Assembly: GCA_046233115.1 (NCBI GenBank) | Contig: JBJXHM010000020.1 | Location: 21,808 to 85,807 of the forward strand | Source: JACOMY01 sp046233115 | GTDB lineage: Bacteria; Pseudomonadota; Alphaproteobacteria; Kiloniellales; JACOMY01 | Length of the DNA: 64,000 nt | Direction: 5' to 3' | In this document: positions 52,559-62,683 of the stretch, in pieces | Layout: each line of letters starts with the position of its first letter | Position numbering within the stretch: position 1 is the stretch's first letter | Position numbers and translations under genes: made by a program | Notes under the pieces: model-generated | What the model saw: the letters and a program-made list of their open reading frames with translations, nothing else | The model's database searches: none | What the model was told of the DNA's origin: nothing

Positions 52559-53710
52559 TCAGTCCTCGCTCAGGCCGCGCCGGGCGATCTTGGTCTCACG
52601 GTGGACGTAGGCGGAGATCACCAGGCCGTAGGAGACCATGATCGCCAGCATCGCCGTGCCACCGTAGGAGATCAGCGGCAGTGGCACGCCCACCACCGGC
52701 ACGATCCCCGTCACCATCGCGATGTTGATGAAGACGTAGAGGAAGAGGTTCACCGTGATGCCCAGCACCATCAGTCGCGCGAACTGGCTGCGCGCGCTGA
52801 GCGCGATGGCATAGCCATAGGCCAGCACCAGGGCATAGAGCACCAGCAGGCCCACGGCGCCGACCAGGCCCAGCTCCTCGGCCAGCATGGTGAAGATGAA
52901 GTCGGTCTGCTTCTCCGGCAGGAAGCTCAAGTGACTCTGTGTGCCCTGCATGAAGCCCTGGCCCCAGAGCCCGCCAGAGCCCAGCGCGATCTTGGACTGC
53001 AGGATGTGATAGCCGCTGTTCAGGGGATCGCTCTCGGGGTCGAGGAAGGTCATGATGCGGGCCTGCTGGTAGTCGTGCAGCATGTCCCAGGCGACCGGCA
53101 CCGCCGCCGCCGCCAGGGCCAGCACCACCCCGAACATCCAGTAGCGCACCCCGGCGCAGAAGAAGACCGCACCGCCGGCCGCCAGCAGCATACCGGCCGT
53201 GCCCAGGTCCGGCTGCTTCATCACCAGGGCCACCGGCACCAGCACCATCATCAAGGGCACGAAGAGCTTCACCGGCCGGCCGGTGTCCTCCGGCGCCAGG
53301 CTGTGGAAGAAGCGCGCCAGCGCCAGCACCAGCGCGATCTTCATTACCTCGCTGGGCTGAAGCTGGAAGACCTTGAGGTCGATCCAGCGCTGCGCCCCCA
53401 TGCCCATGGTGCCGGCCACCTCCACCGCGCCCAGCAGCAGCAAGGCCCCCAGGTAGATCGGGTAGGCCATGCGGTACCAGAAGCGGATGTCGACCACCGC
53501 GATCACCAGCAAGGCCGCCAGCGAGATGCCGAAGCGAATCGCCTGGCGCAGTGCCCAGGGCTCGGCGCTGCCGCCACCAGCCGAATAGAGCATCAGCAGC
53601 CCCACCCCGGTCAGCATGCAGAGCAGCAGCACCAGCACCCAGTTCACCTGAAGCAGCTTTTGCCCCAGGCTGAAGGTCGGTTCGTTGCGATAGCCGCTGA
53701 GCAAGGACAT
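52559..53710 (-). CDS. rodA: Rod shape-determining SEDS glycosyltransferase RodA
   Basis: 383 residues with about ten transmembrane helices. SEDS motifs are GAQRWIDLKVFQLQPSEVMK (about residue 105) and the C-terminal PVVGVPLPLISYGGTAML. The catalytic loop region includes KQPDLGTAG. RodA polymerises lipid II into glycan strands together with PBP2 during side-wall growth in the inner membrane. It is the last gene of the mre cluster, six bases after mrdA. Length and start are normal for the family. Confidence 0.96.
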   Translation of the reverse strand: MSLLSGYRNEPTFSLGQKLLQVNWVLVLLLCMLTGVGLLMLYSAGGGSAEPWALRQAIRFGISLAALLVIAVVDIRFWYRMAYPIYLGALLLLGAVEVAGTMGMGAQRWIDLKVFQLQPSEVMKIALVLALARFFHSLAPEDTGRPVKLFVPLMMVLVPVALVMKQPDLGTAGMLLAAGGAVFFCAGVRYWMFGVVLALAAAAVPVAWDMLHDYQQARIMTFLDPESDPLNSGYHILQSKIALGSGGLWGQGFMQGTQSHLSFLPEKQTDFIFTMLAEELGLVGAVGLLVLYALVLAYGYAIALSARSQFARLMVLGITVNLFLYVFINIAMVTGIVPVVGVPLPLISYGGTAMLAIMVSYGLVISAYVHRETKIARRGLSED

Positions 53711-53716
53711 GACGGC

Positions 53717-55636
53717 TCAGCCTGCGCTCTTTTCGTCCTGGTCGCGCTGTCTGACGGCCATCGGCAGGGCCGGAGTCAGCAGCGGTGCCAGGCGCTGGGT
53801 TTCGATCAGCAGGTCACGGGCGATCGGGGCGGCGGCCTTGGAGCCGCCACCGCCGTGATCGACCACCACGGCACAAGCGTAGCGCGGCTCCTGCACCGGG
53901 GCGAAGGCGACGAAGAGCGCGTGGTCGCGGCGCCGCCAGGGCAGGTCTTCGTTTCGGGTGACGCCGCGTGCGCGCTCGGCCATGGTGATACGCCGCACCT
54001 GGCTGGTGCCGGTCTTGCCGGCCATCTCCCAGCCCTCTTCGGTGATCCGCGCCTTGCGTGCGGTGCCGCGGCGGTTGTTCACCACCTGGTCCATGCCCTC
54101 GCAGACCACCGCCAGATGTTGGCTGGGAATGCCGAGACTCTCCAGGGGCTGGGTGATCTGGACAGCGGAGTCCTCGTCGCGCAGGCCGCGCAGCAGGCGG
54201 GGCTTGACCGCCTTGCCGCCGTTGGCGATGCGCGCGGTCATCACCGCGAGCTGCAGCGGCGTGGCCAGCACGAAGCCCTGCCCGATGGCCGAGACCAGGG
54301 TCTCGCCGATCTGCCAGGGTTGGCCCAGCTTCTCCTGCTTCCAGGCCTTGGTCGGGATGGTACCGCCGCGCTCGCCCGGCAGGTCCAGGCCGGTGGGATG
54401 CCCCAGGCCCAGCTTGCTGGCCATGGCGGCGATGCGCTCGATGCCGATGCGCCGGGCGACGTCATAGAAGTAGACGTCACAAGACTGGCGCAGCGCGTCG
54501 ATCATGTCCATGTGGCCATGGCCCCAGCGCCGCCAGCAGTGGAAGCGAGATTCGCCCAGCTTGTAGTGGCCGGGACAATAGACCGTCTGGTTGGCGCCGA
54601 TGCCGGCCTCCAGGGCGGCCAGGGCCACCAGCATCTTGAAGGTCGAACCTGGCGCGTAGAGACCGTAGACGGAGCGGTTGGAGAGCGGCTTCAGCGGATC
54701 CTGCGTCAAGCGGTTCCACTCCGCCCCCGAGAGGCCGAGGACAAAGCTCATGGGGTCGTAGGTCGGCACCGAGGCCAGCGCCAGGATGTCGCCCTCGTGG
54801 ATGTCCATGATCACGGCGGAGGCCGCGGTCTCGCCGGCCAGCCGCTCGTGCGCATAGCGCTGCAGGCGGGTGTCGACGGTCAGCACCAGGTCCTTGCCGG
54901 GCTCGCCGTCCTGGCGCGCCAGGTCGCGGATGGTGCGTCCGTAGGCGTTGACCTCGTACTCCAGGGTGCCGGCGCGACCGCGCAGCGCCTGGTCGTAGTT
55001 CTTCTCGATGCCGCTCTTGCCGATGCGCAGGTCGGGAAGCTGCAGCAGCGGATCGGTCGAGGCCTTCAACTCCTTCTCCGAGACCGGGCCGACGTAGCCG
55101 ACGATGTGGGCCATCGATTCTCGCAGCGGATAGATCCGGGTCTCGCCGACGTCGATCGAAATGCCGGGCAGGTCGGGGGCGTTGACCTCGATCTGGCTGA
55201 CCTGGTCCCAGCTCAGGTTCTCCGAGACCATCACTGGGATGAAGGCGCGGGTGCGGTGCAGGTCGCGTGCCAGGCGCTCGCGGTCCTTCTCCTCAAGCGG
55301 CACGATGGTCTGCAGGAAGTCCAGGGTCTCTTCCAGGCTCTGCTCCAGGTTCTGCGCCTGCTCGCGCACCAGCATCACCTTGTAGTTGCGCCGGTTGATC
55401 GCCAGGTCCTCGCCGAAGCGGTCGACGATGCGACCACGCGGCGGCGCCAGCAGGCGCATGTTGACCCGGTTCTCCTCGGCCAGCAGGGTGAAGCGGTCCT
55501 TCTGCACGACCTGAAGCTGGTAGAGCCGGGCGCCCAGCACCCCGAAGAGGCCGAGTTGTAGACCGCCCAGGATCAGCGCCCGGCGGGTCAGGCTTCGCGA
55601 GCGGCGCAGTTCCTCGTTGTGCTGACGCAGTGCCAT
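53717..55636 (-). CDS. mrdA: Penicillin-binding protein 2 (peptidoglycan transpeptidase)
   Basis: 639 residues. A single N-terminal membrane anchor (RALILGGLQLGLFGVLGARL) is followed by the dimerisation domain (APPRGRIVDRFGEDLAINRR). The transpeptidase domain has the three active-site motifs in order: GSTFK (catalytic serine, about residue 330), SCD in LRQSCDVYFYDVARRIG, and KTGTSQVRR near 540. It cross-links new peptidoglycan with RodA in the elongasome. The mreD gene ends 15 bases upstream, and rodA starts six bases downstream. The C-terminal 25 residues are charged. Confidence 0.96.
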   Translation of the reverse strand: MALRQHNEELRRSRSLTRRALILGGLQLGLFGVLGARLYQLQVVQKDRFTLLAEENRVNMRLLAPPRGRIVDRFGEDLAINRRNYKVMLVREQAQNLEQSLEETLDFLQTIVPLEEKDRERLARDLHRTRAFIPVMVSENLSWDQVSQIEVNAPDLPGISIDVGETRIYPLRESMAHIVGYVGPVSEKELKASTDPLLQLPDLRIGKSGIEKNYDQALRGRAGTLEYEVNAYGRTIRDLARQDGEPGKDLVLTVDTRLQRYAHERLAGETAASAVIMDIHEGDILALASVPTYDPMSFVLGLSGAEWNRLTQDPLKPLSNRSVYGLYAPGSTFKMLVALAALEAGIGANQTVYCPGHYKLGESRFHCWRRWGHGHMDMIDALRQSCDVYFYDVARRIGIERIAAMASKLGLGHPTGLDLPGERGGTIPTKAWKQEKLGQPWQIGETLVSAIGQGFVLATPLQLAVMTARIANGGKAVKPRLLRGLRDEDSAVQITQPLESLGIPSQHLAVVCEGMDQVVNNRRGTARKARITEEGWEMAGKTGTSQVRRITMAERARGVTRNEDLPWRRRDHALFVAFAPVQEPRYACAVVVDHGGGGSKAAAPIARDLLIETQRLAPLLTPALPMAVRQRDQDEKSAG

Positions 55637-55651
55637 CGCGCGCCCCCGCCC

Positions 55652-56167
55652 CTAGGCTTGCCTGAGGAAGCTGTTCTGGGTCAGCACGAAGACCCAGGCC
55701 AGACAAGGATAGATGGCGATGGTAAGCAGCGCCTGAAAGGCCGGTGGCTCGACGGTCAGGATCTCGCGCAGCGCAATCATCTGGCTGAGGAACAGCAGGG
55801 CCTCGGCCAGCATGGCGATGACCGCGAAGACGATCCACTGGACGACGAAGGAGTGCGGCAGGATATAGCGTCGCTGTGCCCGCACCACCGCGGAGATCAG
55901 CAGCAGGGTGAAGGTGCCGGGTCCGACCGGGCCGCCGCTCAAGAGGTCGCTGAGCAGCCCCAGCGCGAAGACGCCCCAGATCGGCAGCAGGTCCGGGCGG
56001 TGCACGGTCCAGAAATAGACCAGGATCAGCAGCAGCCAGGGCGAGATCGAGGTGAGGTCGGCCAGCCTGATCGGAACCATGCCGACCAGGATCAGCACCA
56101 GGGCTAGCAGTCCGGGCAGAAGCATGCGCGTCCAGCGGTCGATCTTCTGCAGGGCGGTCAGGAGCAT
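55652..56167 (-). CDS. mreD: Rod shape-determining protein MreD
   Basis: 171 residues with five hydrophobic membrane segments, and the family's PIRLADLTSISPWLLLILVY and LPIWGVFALGLLSDLLSGGP stretches. MreD is an inner-membrane partner of MreC and PBP2 in the elongasome. The family is weakly conserved, so the call leans on its position between mreC and mrdA and on the membrane pattern. It begins about 70 bases after mreC ends. Confidence 0.92.
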   Translation of the reverse strand: MLLTALQKIDRWTRMLLPGLLALVLILVGMVPIRLADLTSISPWLLLILVYFWTVHRPDLLPIWGVFALGLLSDLLSGGPVGPGTFTLLLISAVVRAQRRYILPHSFVVQWIVFAVIAMLAEALLFLSQMIALREILTVEPPAFQALLTIAIYPCLAWVFVLTQNSFLRQA

Positions 56168-56239
56168 GCTGCGTTCAAAGGCTCATCCAAGGGGGCTGGG
56201 CCCGAGGGTTGTGGATCGGCGGCGCGGCATCCGGGGCGG

Positions 56240-57103
56240 CTAGGGCGACTTGGCAACGGCGGGCCCCGAATCGCGGACCACACCATAGTCGATCAGGCGC
56301 AGAATCTCCAGCCGATCCCAATCGACGAAGGGCCGCACCGAGGTCTTGCTGTCGCTCACCGTGGACAGCCGACCGATCGGCAGGCCGCTGGGAAAGACGC
56401 CGCCGTCGCCGGAGGTGACGACATAGTCGCCGGACGTCAGGGTGACGTCGGGATCGACGTAGAGCAGGTGCGGCTCCGGCGAGTTGTCGCCGGCCAGGAC
56501 GGCGCGATTGCGCTGCTCGCCGACCAGCACCGGGATGCGGCTGTTGATGTCGGTCAGCAGCAGCACACGGGCGCTGCGCTCGCCGGTGCCGACCACCCGG
56601 CCGACCAGGCCGTTTCCGGTCATTGCCGCCTGGCCGCGGTCCACTCCCTGCACGCTGCCGGCGTTCAGCAGCAGTGAGCGGGCGAAGGCGCCGCCCTGGT
56701 CGCCGATGATGCGGGCGCTGACGCTGCGTGCCACGGGGTCGGGGACGAAGTTCAACAGGGCCGCCAGCCGGCGGTTCTCCGCCTCCAGCTCCAGCGCGCG
56801 GGCCTGCCAGGCCAGCAGGCGCTCGTTTTCGGCCTTCAGGGCCGCGTTCTGGGCGCGCAGGTCGGCCATCTCCTCGGCATAGTCGATGATGCCGTTGACC
56901 GTGGTCACCGGGCGCGACAGCGCTTCCAGGAGGGGGGCGACGGCATCGTCGACGGCAGAGCGGGCGCGCTCGATCACCGCGACGTCGGCCTTGGACAGCA
57001 GCATCAGGGTGAAGGCAGTGGCGACCAGAAGGGCGAAGGCCAGGCGTCCGGCCCAGGCCCTCAAGGGGGTGGCAAGTCGCGCTACGGACAATGGCCGTTG
57101 CAT
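56240..57103 (-). CDS. mreC: Rod shape-determining protein MreC
   Basis: 287 residues. An N-terminal cytoplasmic tail and one membrane helix (LAFALLVATAFTLMLLS) are followed by a coiled coil (about 75-115: LRAQNAALKAENERLLAWQA). The periplasmic double beta-barrel then follows, with ARIIGDQGGAFARSLLLNAG and GLVGRVVGTGERSARVLLLT. MreC activates PBP2 and links MreB to the wall machinery. It lies between mreB and mreD on the minus strand; the 163-base gap to mreB is the widest in the cluster and could hold a processing site or second promoter. Confidence 0.95.
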   Translation of the reverse strand: MQRPLSVARLATPLRAWAGRLAFALLVATAFTLMLLSKADVAVIERARSAVDDAVAPLLEALSRPVTTVNGIIDYAEEMADLRAQNAALKAENERLLAWQARALELEAENRRLAALLNFVPDPVARSVSARIIGDQGGAFARSLLLNAGSVQGVDRGQAAMTGNGLVGRVVGTGERSARVLLLTDINSRIPVLVGEQRNRAVLAGDNSPEPHLLYVDPDVTLTSGDYVVTSGDGGVFPSGLPIGRLSTVSDSKTSVRPFVDWDRLEILRLIDYGVVRDSGPAVAKSP

Positions 57104-57266
57104 TGGCGGGCTCGACCCTCAATCACCATTCGCTCGCACCGATCCGCAACTTTTCGCTTGGCTGTGGCAGCGGTGCGCTCATCCGATTCGCCGACGACAC
57201 TATCGCAGCGCGCTCGCGTCGTCCAAGGCGCAAGTCCTGAATTTTAATGTTTTACGAAAGGTCTGC

Positions 57267-58307
<1,041 letters not shown>

Positions 58308-58593
58308 AGTCTATTCTCGGTTCCTGCTTCGGAGAGAGTCTAGCGCAGCCGCTCATTGCGGCCGGGCCAATCGCCAGTCCGCATCGCATAGCGCTCAGCC
58401 TTGGTCTTTGCAAGGAACAGATCGTAGCCGTCCTGACAGCCACAGACCCGAGGTCCTTGCAGGCTGGCGATAACGGCCTTTGGAATCCGCCCCTTAGGCC
58501 GGAGGGGAGGACAGATCGAAGCGATGGCGCGGTTGGGCCTGCGACCCAGAAGTGGTCTGCGGGGCCTCGTTTCGCAGGCGGCCGAGTCGCGCC

Positions 58594-59151
58594 CTAGGCC
58601 AGTGTGGCCGTGGCCCGGCAGAGCCAGACCCAGAGGTAAGCCTTGCTGGCGCGTTCGACCAGGAGTTCTGCGGAGTCCTCGCCGGTGACGAGCAGGGTAG
58701 CGGGGAGTTCGGCGAAGCGCAGGACGGCGCTGCTGCCGGCCGGCAGGGCTGCGGCCGAGCAGTCGGTGGCGGTTCCCATCGCCAGCAGCCGGCGCAGCTT
58801 TTCGCCCTCTATGCGCGCCACGAAGAAGCCGTCGGTGACCTCGCTCAACGGCGCCTCCGGGCCGAAGGCCTTGGCCAGCGCGGCCAGATGCTCGGCGCCG
58901 CCGCTGCGGCAGTAGAGCAGCCAGCGCCGGTAGCCCTGCCAGATCAGCAGCGGGTCCGCGCCGCTCTGCCGCCCGGGGGCGGGCAGGTCGAGCTTGAGCG
59001 CCTTTTTCACCGCCTTGGCGAAGTTCGCGTCCGCGCTGCTGCCGGCAAGCAGGACCAGGGCGTCGGGCGCCGCCGCGGTCAGGGCCAGGCCTGCCACCAG
59101 CGGTGCGCCCGGCAGAGGCTCGGCGATGCCCTCGGCCAGAAGTTCAGCCAT
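58594..59151 (-). CDS. soxG: Sarcosine oxidase gamma subunit
   Basis: 185 residues from ATG 59151 (MAELLAEGIAEPLPG), whose first bases overlap the soxA stop by eight bases. It matches the SoxG family by the late VLRFAELPATLLVTGEDSAE and LLVERASKAYLWVWL segments. The gamma subunit has a fold related to the T-protein of glycine cleavage and completes the heterotetramer. It is the last gene of the operon. The longer possible frame to 59271 lies wholly inside soxA and was not used. Confidence 0.9.
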   Translation of the reverse strand: MAELLAEGIAEPLPGAPLVAGLALTAAAPDALVLLAGSSADANFAKAVKKALKLDLPAPGRQSGADPLLIWQGYRRWLLYCRSGGAEHLAALAKAFGPEAPLSEVTDGFFVARIEGEKLRRLLAMGTATDCSAAALPAGSSAVLRFAELPATLLVTGEDSAELLVERASKAYLWVWLCRATATLA

Positions 59152-62128
59152 GGAGACGCCCTCCGGTCGGGTCGAAGAAGCAGGGCGAGACGACGCGGGC
59201 CGGTCGGCGCGCGCCGAGGTGGAAGACTTCCAGCCGCGCACCCTCGGCCTGCAGGGCGCGGCCCCGTGCAACCAGGGCCAGCGCGATCGGCCGGCGCAGC
59301 ATCGGGCTCCAGTAGCTGGAGGTGACGTAGCCGGTGCTGACCGGGCGGCCGTCGCGCTCCACCACGGTGTGGGCGCCGTTGGCGAGCGGGCCGCCCTCGT
59401 CCAGCACCTGCAGGCCGACGAGCTGGCGGCGGTCCGCGCGCCGGGCCTCCGGCAGGTCGAGCGAGCGCCGGCCGACGAAGTTCGTCTGCTTGCTCCTGAG
59501 TGGACCCAGCATGCCCAGGTCTTGCGGCATGGTGGTGCCGTCGGTGTCGCGTCCGATCAGGATGAAGCCCTTTTCGGCCCGCAGGATGGAGAGCGCCTCG
59601 ATGCCGTAGGGGGTGATGCCCGCCACCCGGCCCAGGCGCAGCAGATGGCGCCAGAGGGCTGAACCGTAGCGCGCCGGCACCGAGATCTCGTAGCCGCGCT
59701 CGCCGGTGAAGCTGACCCGCGCGATGCGGGCGCGCAGCCCCTCCACCCGGCCCTCGGCGAAGGCCATGTGCGGCAGGGCGGCATCGCTCCAGTCGATGTC
59801 GGTTTCCAGCCCGGCCATGACCTCCGGTGCGCGCTGGCCGGACAGCGACAGCGTCGCCCAGGCCTGGGTCTCGTCCAGGAAGTCGACCTTGAGATCCGGC
59901 CACTCGCCCTGGTGCCACTCCTCCAGGGCGTGCAGGATGTGGTCCGTGTGGCTGGAGGAGGGAGAGAGCAGGTAGCGCTGGTCCGAGAGGCGGGCGACCA
60001 CGCCGTCGTCCAGCACGATCCCGGTCTCGCGCAGCATCAGGCAGTAGCGCAGCCGGCCGAGCTTCAGGTTGTCCAGGCGGTTGTAATAGAGGCGATCGAC
60101 GAAGGTCGCCGCGTCCGGCCCCACCACGGCGATCTTGCCCAGGCTGGAGGCGTCGAGCAGGCCGACATGGCGGCGCGCGTCCAGGGCCTCGCGCTGGATC
60201 GCCTCGGCCTCGCTCTCGCCAGGCTTGGGGTAACAGGCCGGGCGGGACCAGAGGCCATAGTCGCGGAAGAGCGCACCGGATTCGCGGTGGGCGGCCAGTG
60301 CCGGCAGCTCGCGTCGGGTGGCGACCAGCGCATCGCGCCTGAGGCCGGCGATGGCGGCCAGCGAGAGCGGGCTGTAGGGCGGGCGGAAGGTGGTGGTGCC
60401 GACCTCGCCCGGCTCGCGCCTTGTCTCCTGGCCCAGGATCGCCAGGCCGTTGACGTTGGAGCTCTTGCCCTGGTCGGTCGCCATGCCGAGCGTGGTGTAG
60501 CGCTTCAGGTGCTCGACAGAGACATAGCCCTCGCGGGCGGCAAGGCTGACGTCCTTGGCGGTGACGTCGTTCTGGAAGTCGATCCACTGCCGTGCGCCGG
60601 CGACCCGCGAGCGCCAGAAGGCCTGGATCTCGTGGCCGCCGAAGGGGGCGACCTCCTGGCCCGAGGGCGCCTCGCCAGCAGCGGTCTTGCCAAGGGCGGA
60701 GGCGGCCTGCTCGGCGGCACGGTGGCCTTCATTCAGGCAGTCCTGCAGGCCAAAGCTGCCGTTGGCGGCGCCCACGCTCTCGACCTCCTGGACGGTTCGG
60801 TCGGGCCGGAAGCCGGCGATCCGCGTGTCGTAGGCGAGTTTCCCACCGGATTGCGAGAAGAGGTGGACAGCCGGCGACCAGCCGCCGGAGAGGCAGAGCA
60901 GGTCGATGTCTCGGCCCAGAGTGGCGCCGGCTCCGCCCTTGGCGCCGACCGTGGTGCTGGTGCGCCCGAGCCGGACCCCCTGGACCGCCAGGTGACCCTC
61001 GACCGCCAGCGGCTGGTGGCCGACGTAGACCTCGATATCGGCCTCGTCCATCCGGGTGAGTAGGGCCTGCGCGGGCGCGCTGCGCAGGTCGGCGAGTGCC
61101 ACAGCGGCCCCGGCCTGCTTCAGCACCAGGGCGCTTTCGTAGGCATCGTCGTTGTTGGTGGCGACCAGGACGCGCCGGCCGGCCAGTGCGGCATAGCGCC
61201 TGGCGTAGACGGCGGCGGCCGCCGCGCCCATGACGCCCGGCCGGTCGTTGTCGGGCAAGACCAGCGGTCGCTCGTGGGCGCCGCTCGCCAGGATCACCCG
61301 GCCGGCCTGCAGCAGCCAGAGCCGCTCGCTAGGCCAGCCATCCTGGCGCGGGCGCTGGCTCTCCTGCTCCAGCAGCAGGACATGGTTCTGGTCGTAGTAG
61401 GCGGCGGCCATGGTGCGGGTCATGACGCGCACGCCTGCCGTCTCGAGCTGCGCAACCGTCGCCTCGGCCCAGGCCGCACCCGGCATGCCCTCGATCTCGG
61501 TCTGGCGCCAGAGCAACTGGCCGCCCAGCCGGCGCTCCAGCTCGATCAGCCAGACCGAGAGCCCGCTCGCCGCCGCCGCGCGTGCCGCGGCCAGGCCGGC
61601 AGGTCCGCCGCCCACGATCAGCAGGTCGCAGTGGGCGTGGCTCACCGGCTGCGGTGGCGCCACCGAGCCGGGTGCCAGCTTGCCCAGTCCGGCCATCCTG
61701 CGGATGCGCGGCTCGTAGTCGGCCCACTTCGGCCGCATGAAGGTCTTGTAGTGGAAGCCAGCCGGCAGGAAGCGCGCCAGGCGGTCCAGGCCGGCGTGGC
61801 GGTCGTGCTCCAGGTCCGGGTCGGCGTTCACGCCGCGCGCGATCATGCCGTCGACCAGATCGACCAGGGTCGCGCGCGCGTTGGGCTCGTGCCGGCCGCC
61901 GAGGGTCACGTCCAGCAGTCCGTTGGGCTCCTCCGCCCCCGCCGCGTAGAGCCCGCGCGGGCGGTGGTACTTGAAGCTGCGTCCGACCAGCCTGACACCG
62001 TTGGCGATCAGGGCGGAGGCCAGGGTGTCGCCGGCGAAGCCCTGATAGGTCCGCCCCTCGAAGAGGAAGGAGAGCGGCTGCGAACGATCGATCTCGCCAC
62101 CCTCCGCCAAACGGTGACTTTGGGTCAT
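59144..62128 (-). CDS. soxA: Sarcosine oxidase alpha subunit
   Basis: 994 residues. The N-terminal region has PLSFLFEGRTYQGFAGDTLA and FKYHRPRGLYAAGAEEPNG (folate-domain-like start). An NAD(P)/FAD-type dinucleotide fold follows, with DLLIVGGGPAGLAAARAAAA at about 160. The C-terminal aminomethyltransferase-like domain from about 600 includes GLLDASSLGKIAVVGPDAA and GFILIGRDTDGTTMP. The subunit oxidises sarcosine and passes the methyl unit to tetrahydrofolate within the complex. It overlaps soxD by four bases and soxG by eight. A longer frame to 62356 lies inside soxD and lacks family similarity. Confidence 0.95.
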   Translation of the reverse strand: MTQSHRLAEGGEIDRSQPLSFLFEGRTYQGFAGDTLASALIANGVRLVGRSFKYHRPRGLYAAGAEEPNGLLDVTLGGRHEPNARATLVDLVDGMIARGVNADPDLEHDRHAGLDRLARFLPAGFHYKTFMRPKWADYEPRIRRMAGLGKLAPGSVAPPQPVSHAHCDLLIVGGGPAGLAAARAAAASGLSVWLIELERRLGGQLLWRQTEIEGMPGAAWAEATVAQLETAGVRVMTRTMAAAYYDQNHVLLLEQESQRPRQDGWPSERLWLLQAGRVILASGAHERPLVLPDNDRPGVMGAAAAAVYARRYAALAGRRVLVATNNDDAYESALVLKQAGAAVALADLRSAPAQALLTRMDEADIEVYVGHQPLAVEGHLAVQGVRLGRTSTTVGAKGGAGATLGRDIDLLCLSGGWSPAVHLFSQSGGKLAYDTRIAGFRPDRTVQEVESVGAANGSFGLQDCLNEGHRAAEQAASALGKTAAGEAPSGQEVAPFGGHEIQAFWRSRVAGARQWIDFQNDVTAKDVSLAAREGYVSVEHLKRYTTLGMATDQGKSSNVNGLAILGQETRREPGEVGTTTFRPPYSPLSLAAIAGLRRDALVATRRELPALAAHRESGALFRDYGLWSRPACYPKPGESEAEAIQREALDARRHVGLLDASSLGKIAVVGPDAATFVDRLYYNRLDNLKLGRLRYCLMLRETGIVLDDGVVARLSDQRYLLSPSSSHTDHILHALEEWHQGEWPDLKVDFLDETQAWATLSLSGQRAPEVMAGLETDIDWSDAALPHMAFAEGRVEGLRARIARVSFTGERGYEISVPARYGSALWRHLLRLGRVAGITPYGIEALSILRAEKGFILIGRDTDGTTMPQDLGMLGPLRSKQTNFVGRRSLDLPEARRADRRQLVGLQVLDEGGPLANGAHTVVERDGRPVSTGYVTSSYWSPMLRRPIALALVARGRALQAEGARLEVFHLGARRPARVVSPCFFDPTGGRLHG

Positions 62129-62379
62129 GCTCCACCCTCCCTGGCCGCGCGGCAGCAGATCAGGCGATGGGTGACGCTGTCGCGCTCCACCAGGACCAGG
62201 GTGCCGCAGAGGTGGCGGTAGAGCTCGCGGTGCGCGCCCTTGTCGTTGTTCTCGAAGTAGAGGTACTGGCCCCAGGCGGCGTCCTCGACCTCGACGGGCG
62301 GGCGCGGCTTGGGCTCGGTCAGGTAGTGGAACTCCTGCTCGTCGCGCAGACCGCAATGGGGACAGGTGAAGCGTTGCAT
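62125..62379 (-). CDS. soxD: Sarcosine oxidase delta subunit
   Basis: 84 residues, the normal small size, starting MQRFTCPHCGLRDEQEFHYL. The CPHC pair with a later histidine and RHLCGTLVLVERDSVTHRL forms the structural zinc site of SoxD. It is the first gene of the visible operon, overlapping soxA by four bases. In most genomes soxB (beta, with FAD/FMN) lies immediately before soxD; here the upstream DNA is non-coding and then holds an RTX gene on the other strand. Confidence 0.93.
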   Translation of the reverse strand: MQRFTCPHCGLRDEQEFHYLTEPKPRPPVEVEDAAWGQYLYFENNDKGAHRELYRHLCGTLVLVERDSVTHRLICCRAAREGGA

Positions 62380-62683
62380 CGACCGCGTCCTAGATCTGAA
62401 GCCCGCCAAGCGGGGAAGGAAATGCGCGCATGAGCGAAGGCCTCTTGTCCGGGTCCGGCGCTCCTGCTCTAGCCTGATCGCTGGCTCCCTGCCAAGGGTT
62501 GATCTCGAGGGCCGGGACGGGTTGCCCGGAGATCGGCCAAGCCGGCCACAGTACCATTGGTCAAGTGCCAACAGTACCATCGGTCAAGTTCAAGAAGAGC
62601 TGCCCCGACGTATATGGGGAGGCCTTGCGCTCGGGTGATCGGCTTCGGTCACACAGGGCACGACGGACTCAAGGGGCAGACTC
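62380..62683. promoter_or_regulatory. Divergent promoter region between soxD and RTX gene 3
   Basis: 304 bases with no supported gene. It contains a tandem 19-base repeat at 62548-62589. No trace of a soxB coding sequence was found in any frame. Confidence 0.45.
62548..62589. repeat. Tandem 19-base direct repeat, 23-base phasing (candidate operator)
   Basis: acagtaccattggtcaagt (62548-62566) is repeated as acagtaccatcggtcaagt (62571-62589), with one mismatch in 19. The copies start 23 bases apart, close to two helical turns, so two protein molecules could bind the same face of the DNA. It is about 95-135 bases before the RTX start and 170-210 bases before soxD. Confidence 0.55.

Noticed and set aside
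59079..60587. 502-codon minus-strand frame inside soxA
   Set aside because: Out-of-frame shadow of the clear sarcosine oxidase alpha gene.
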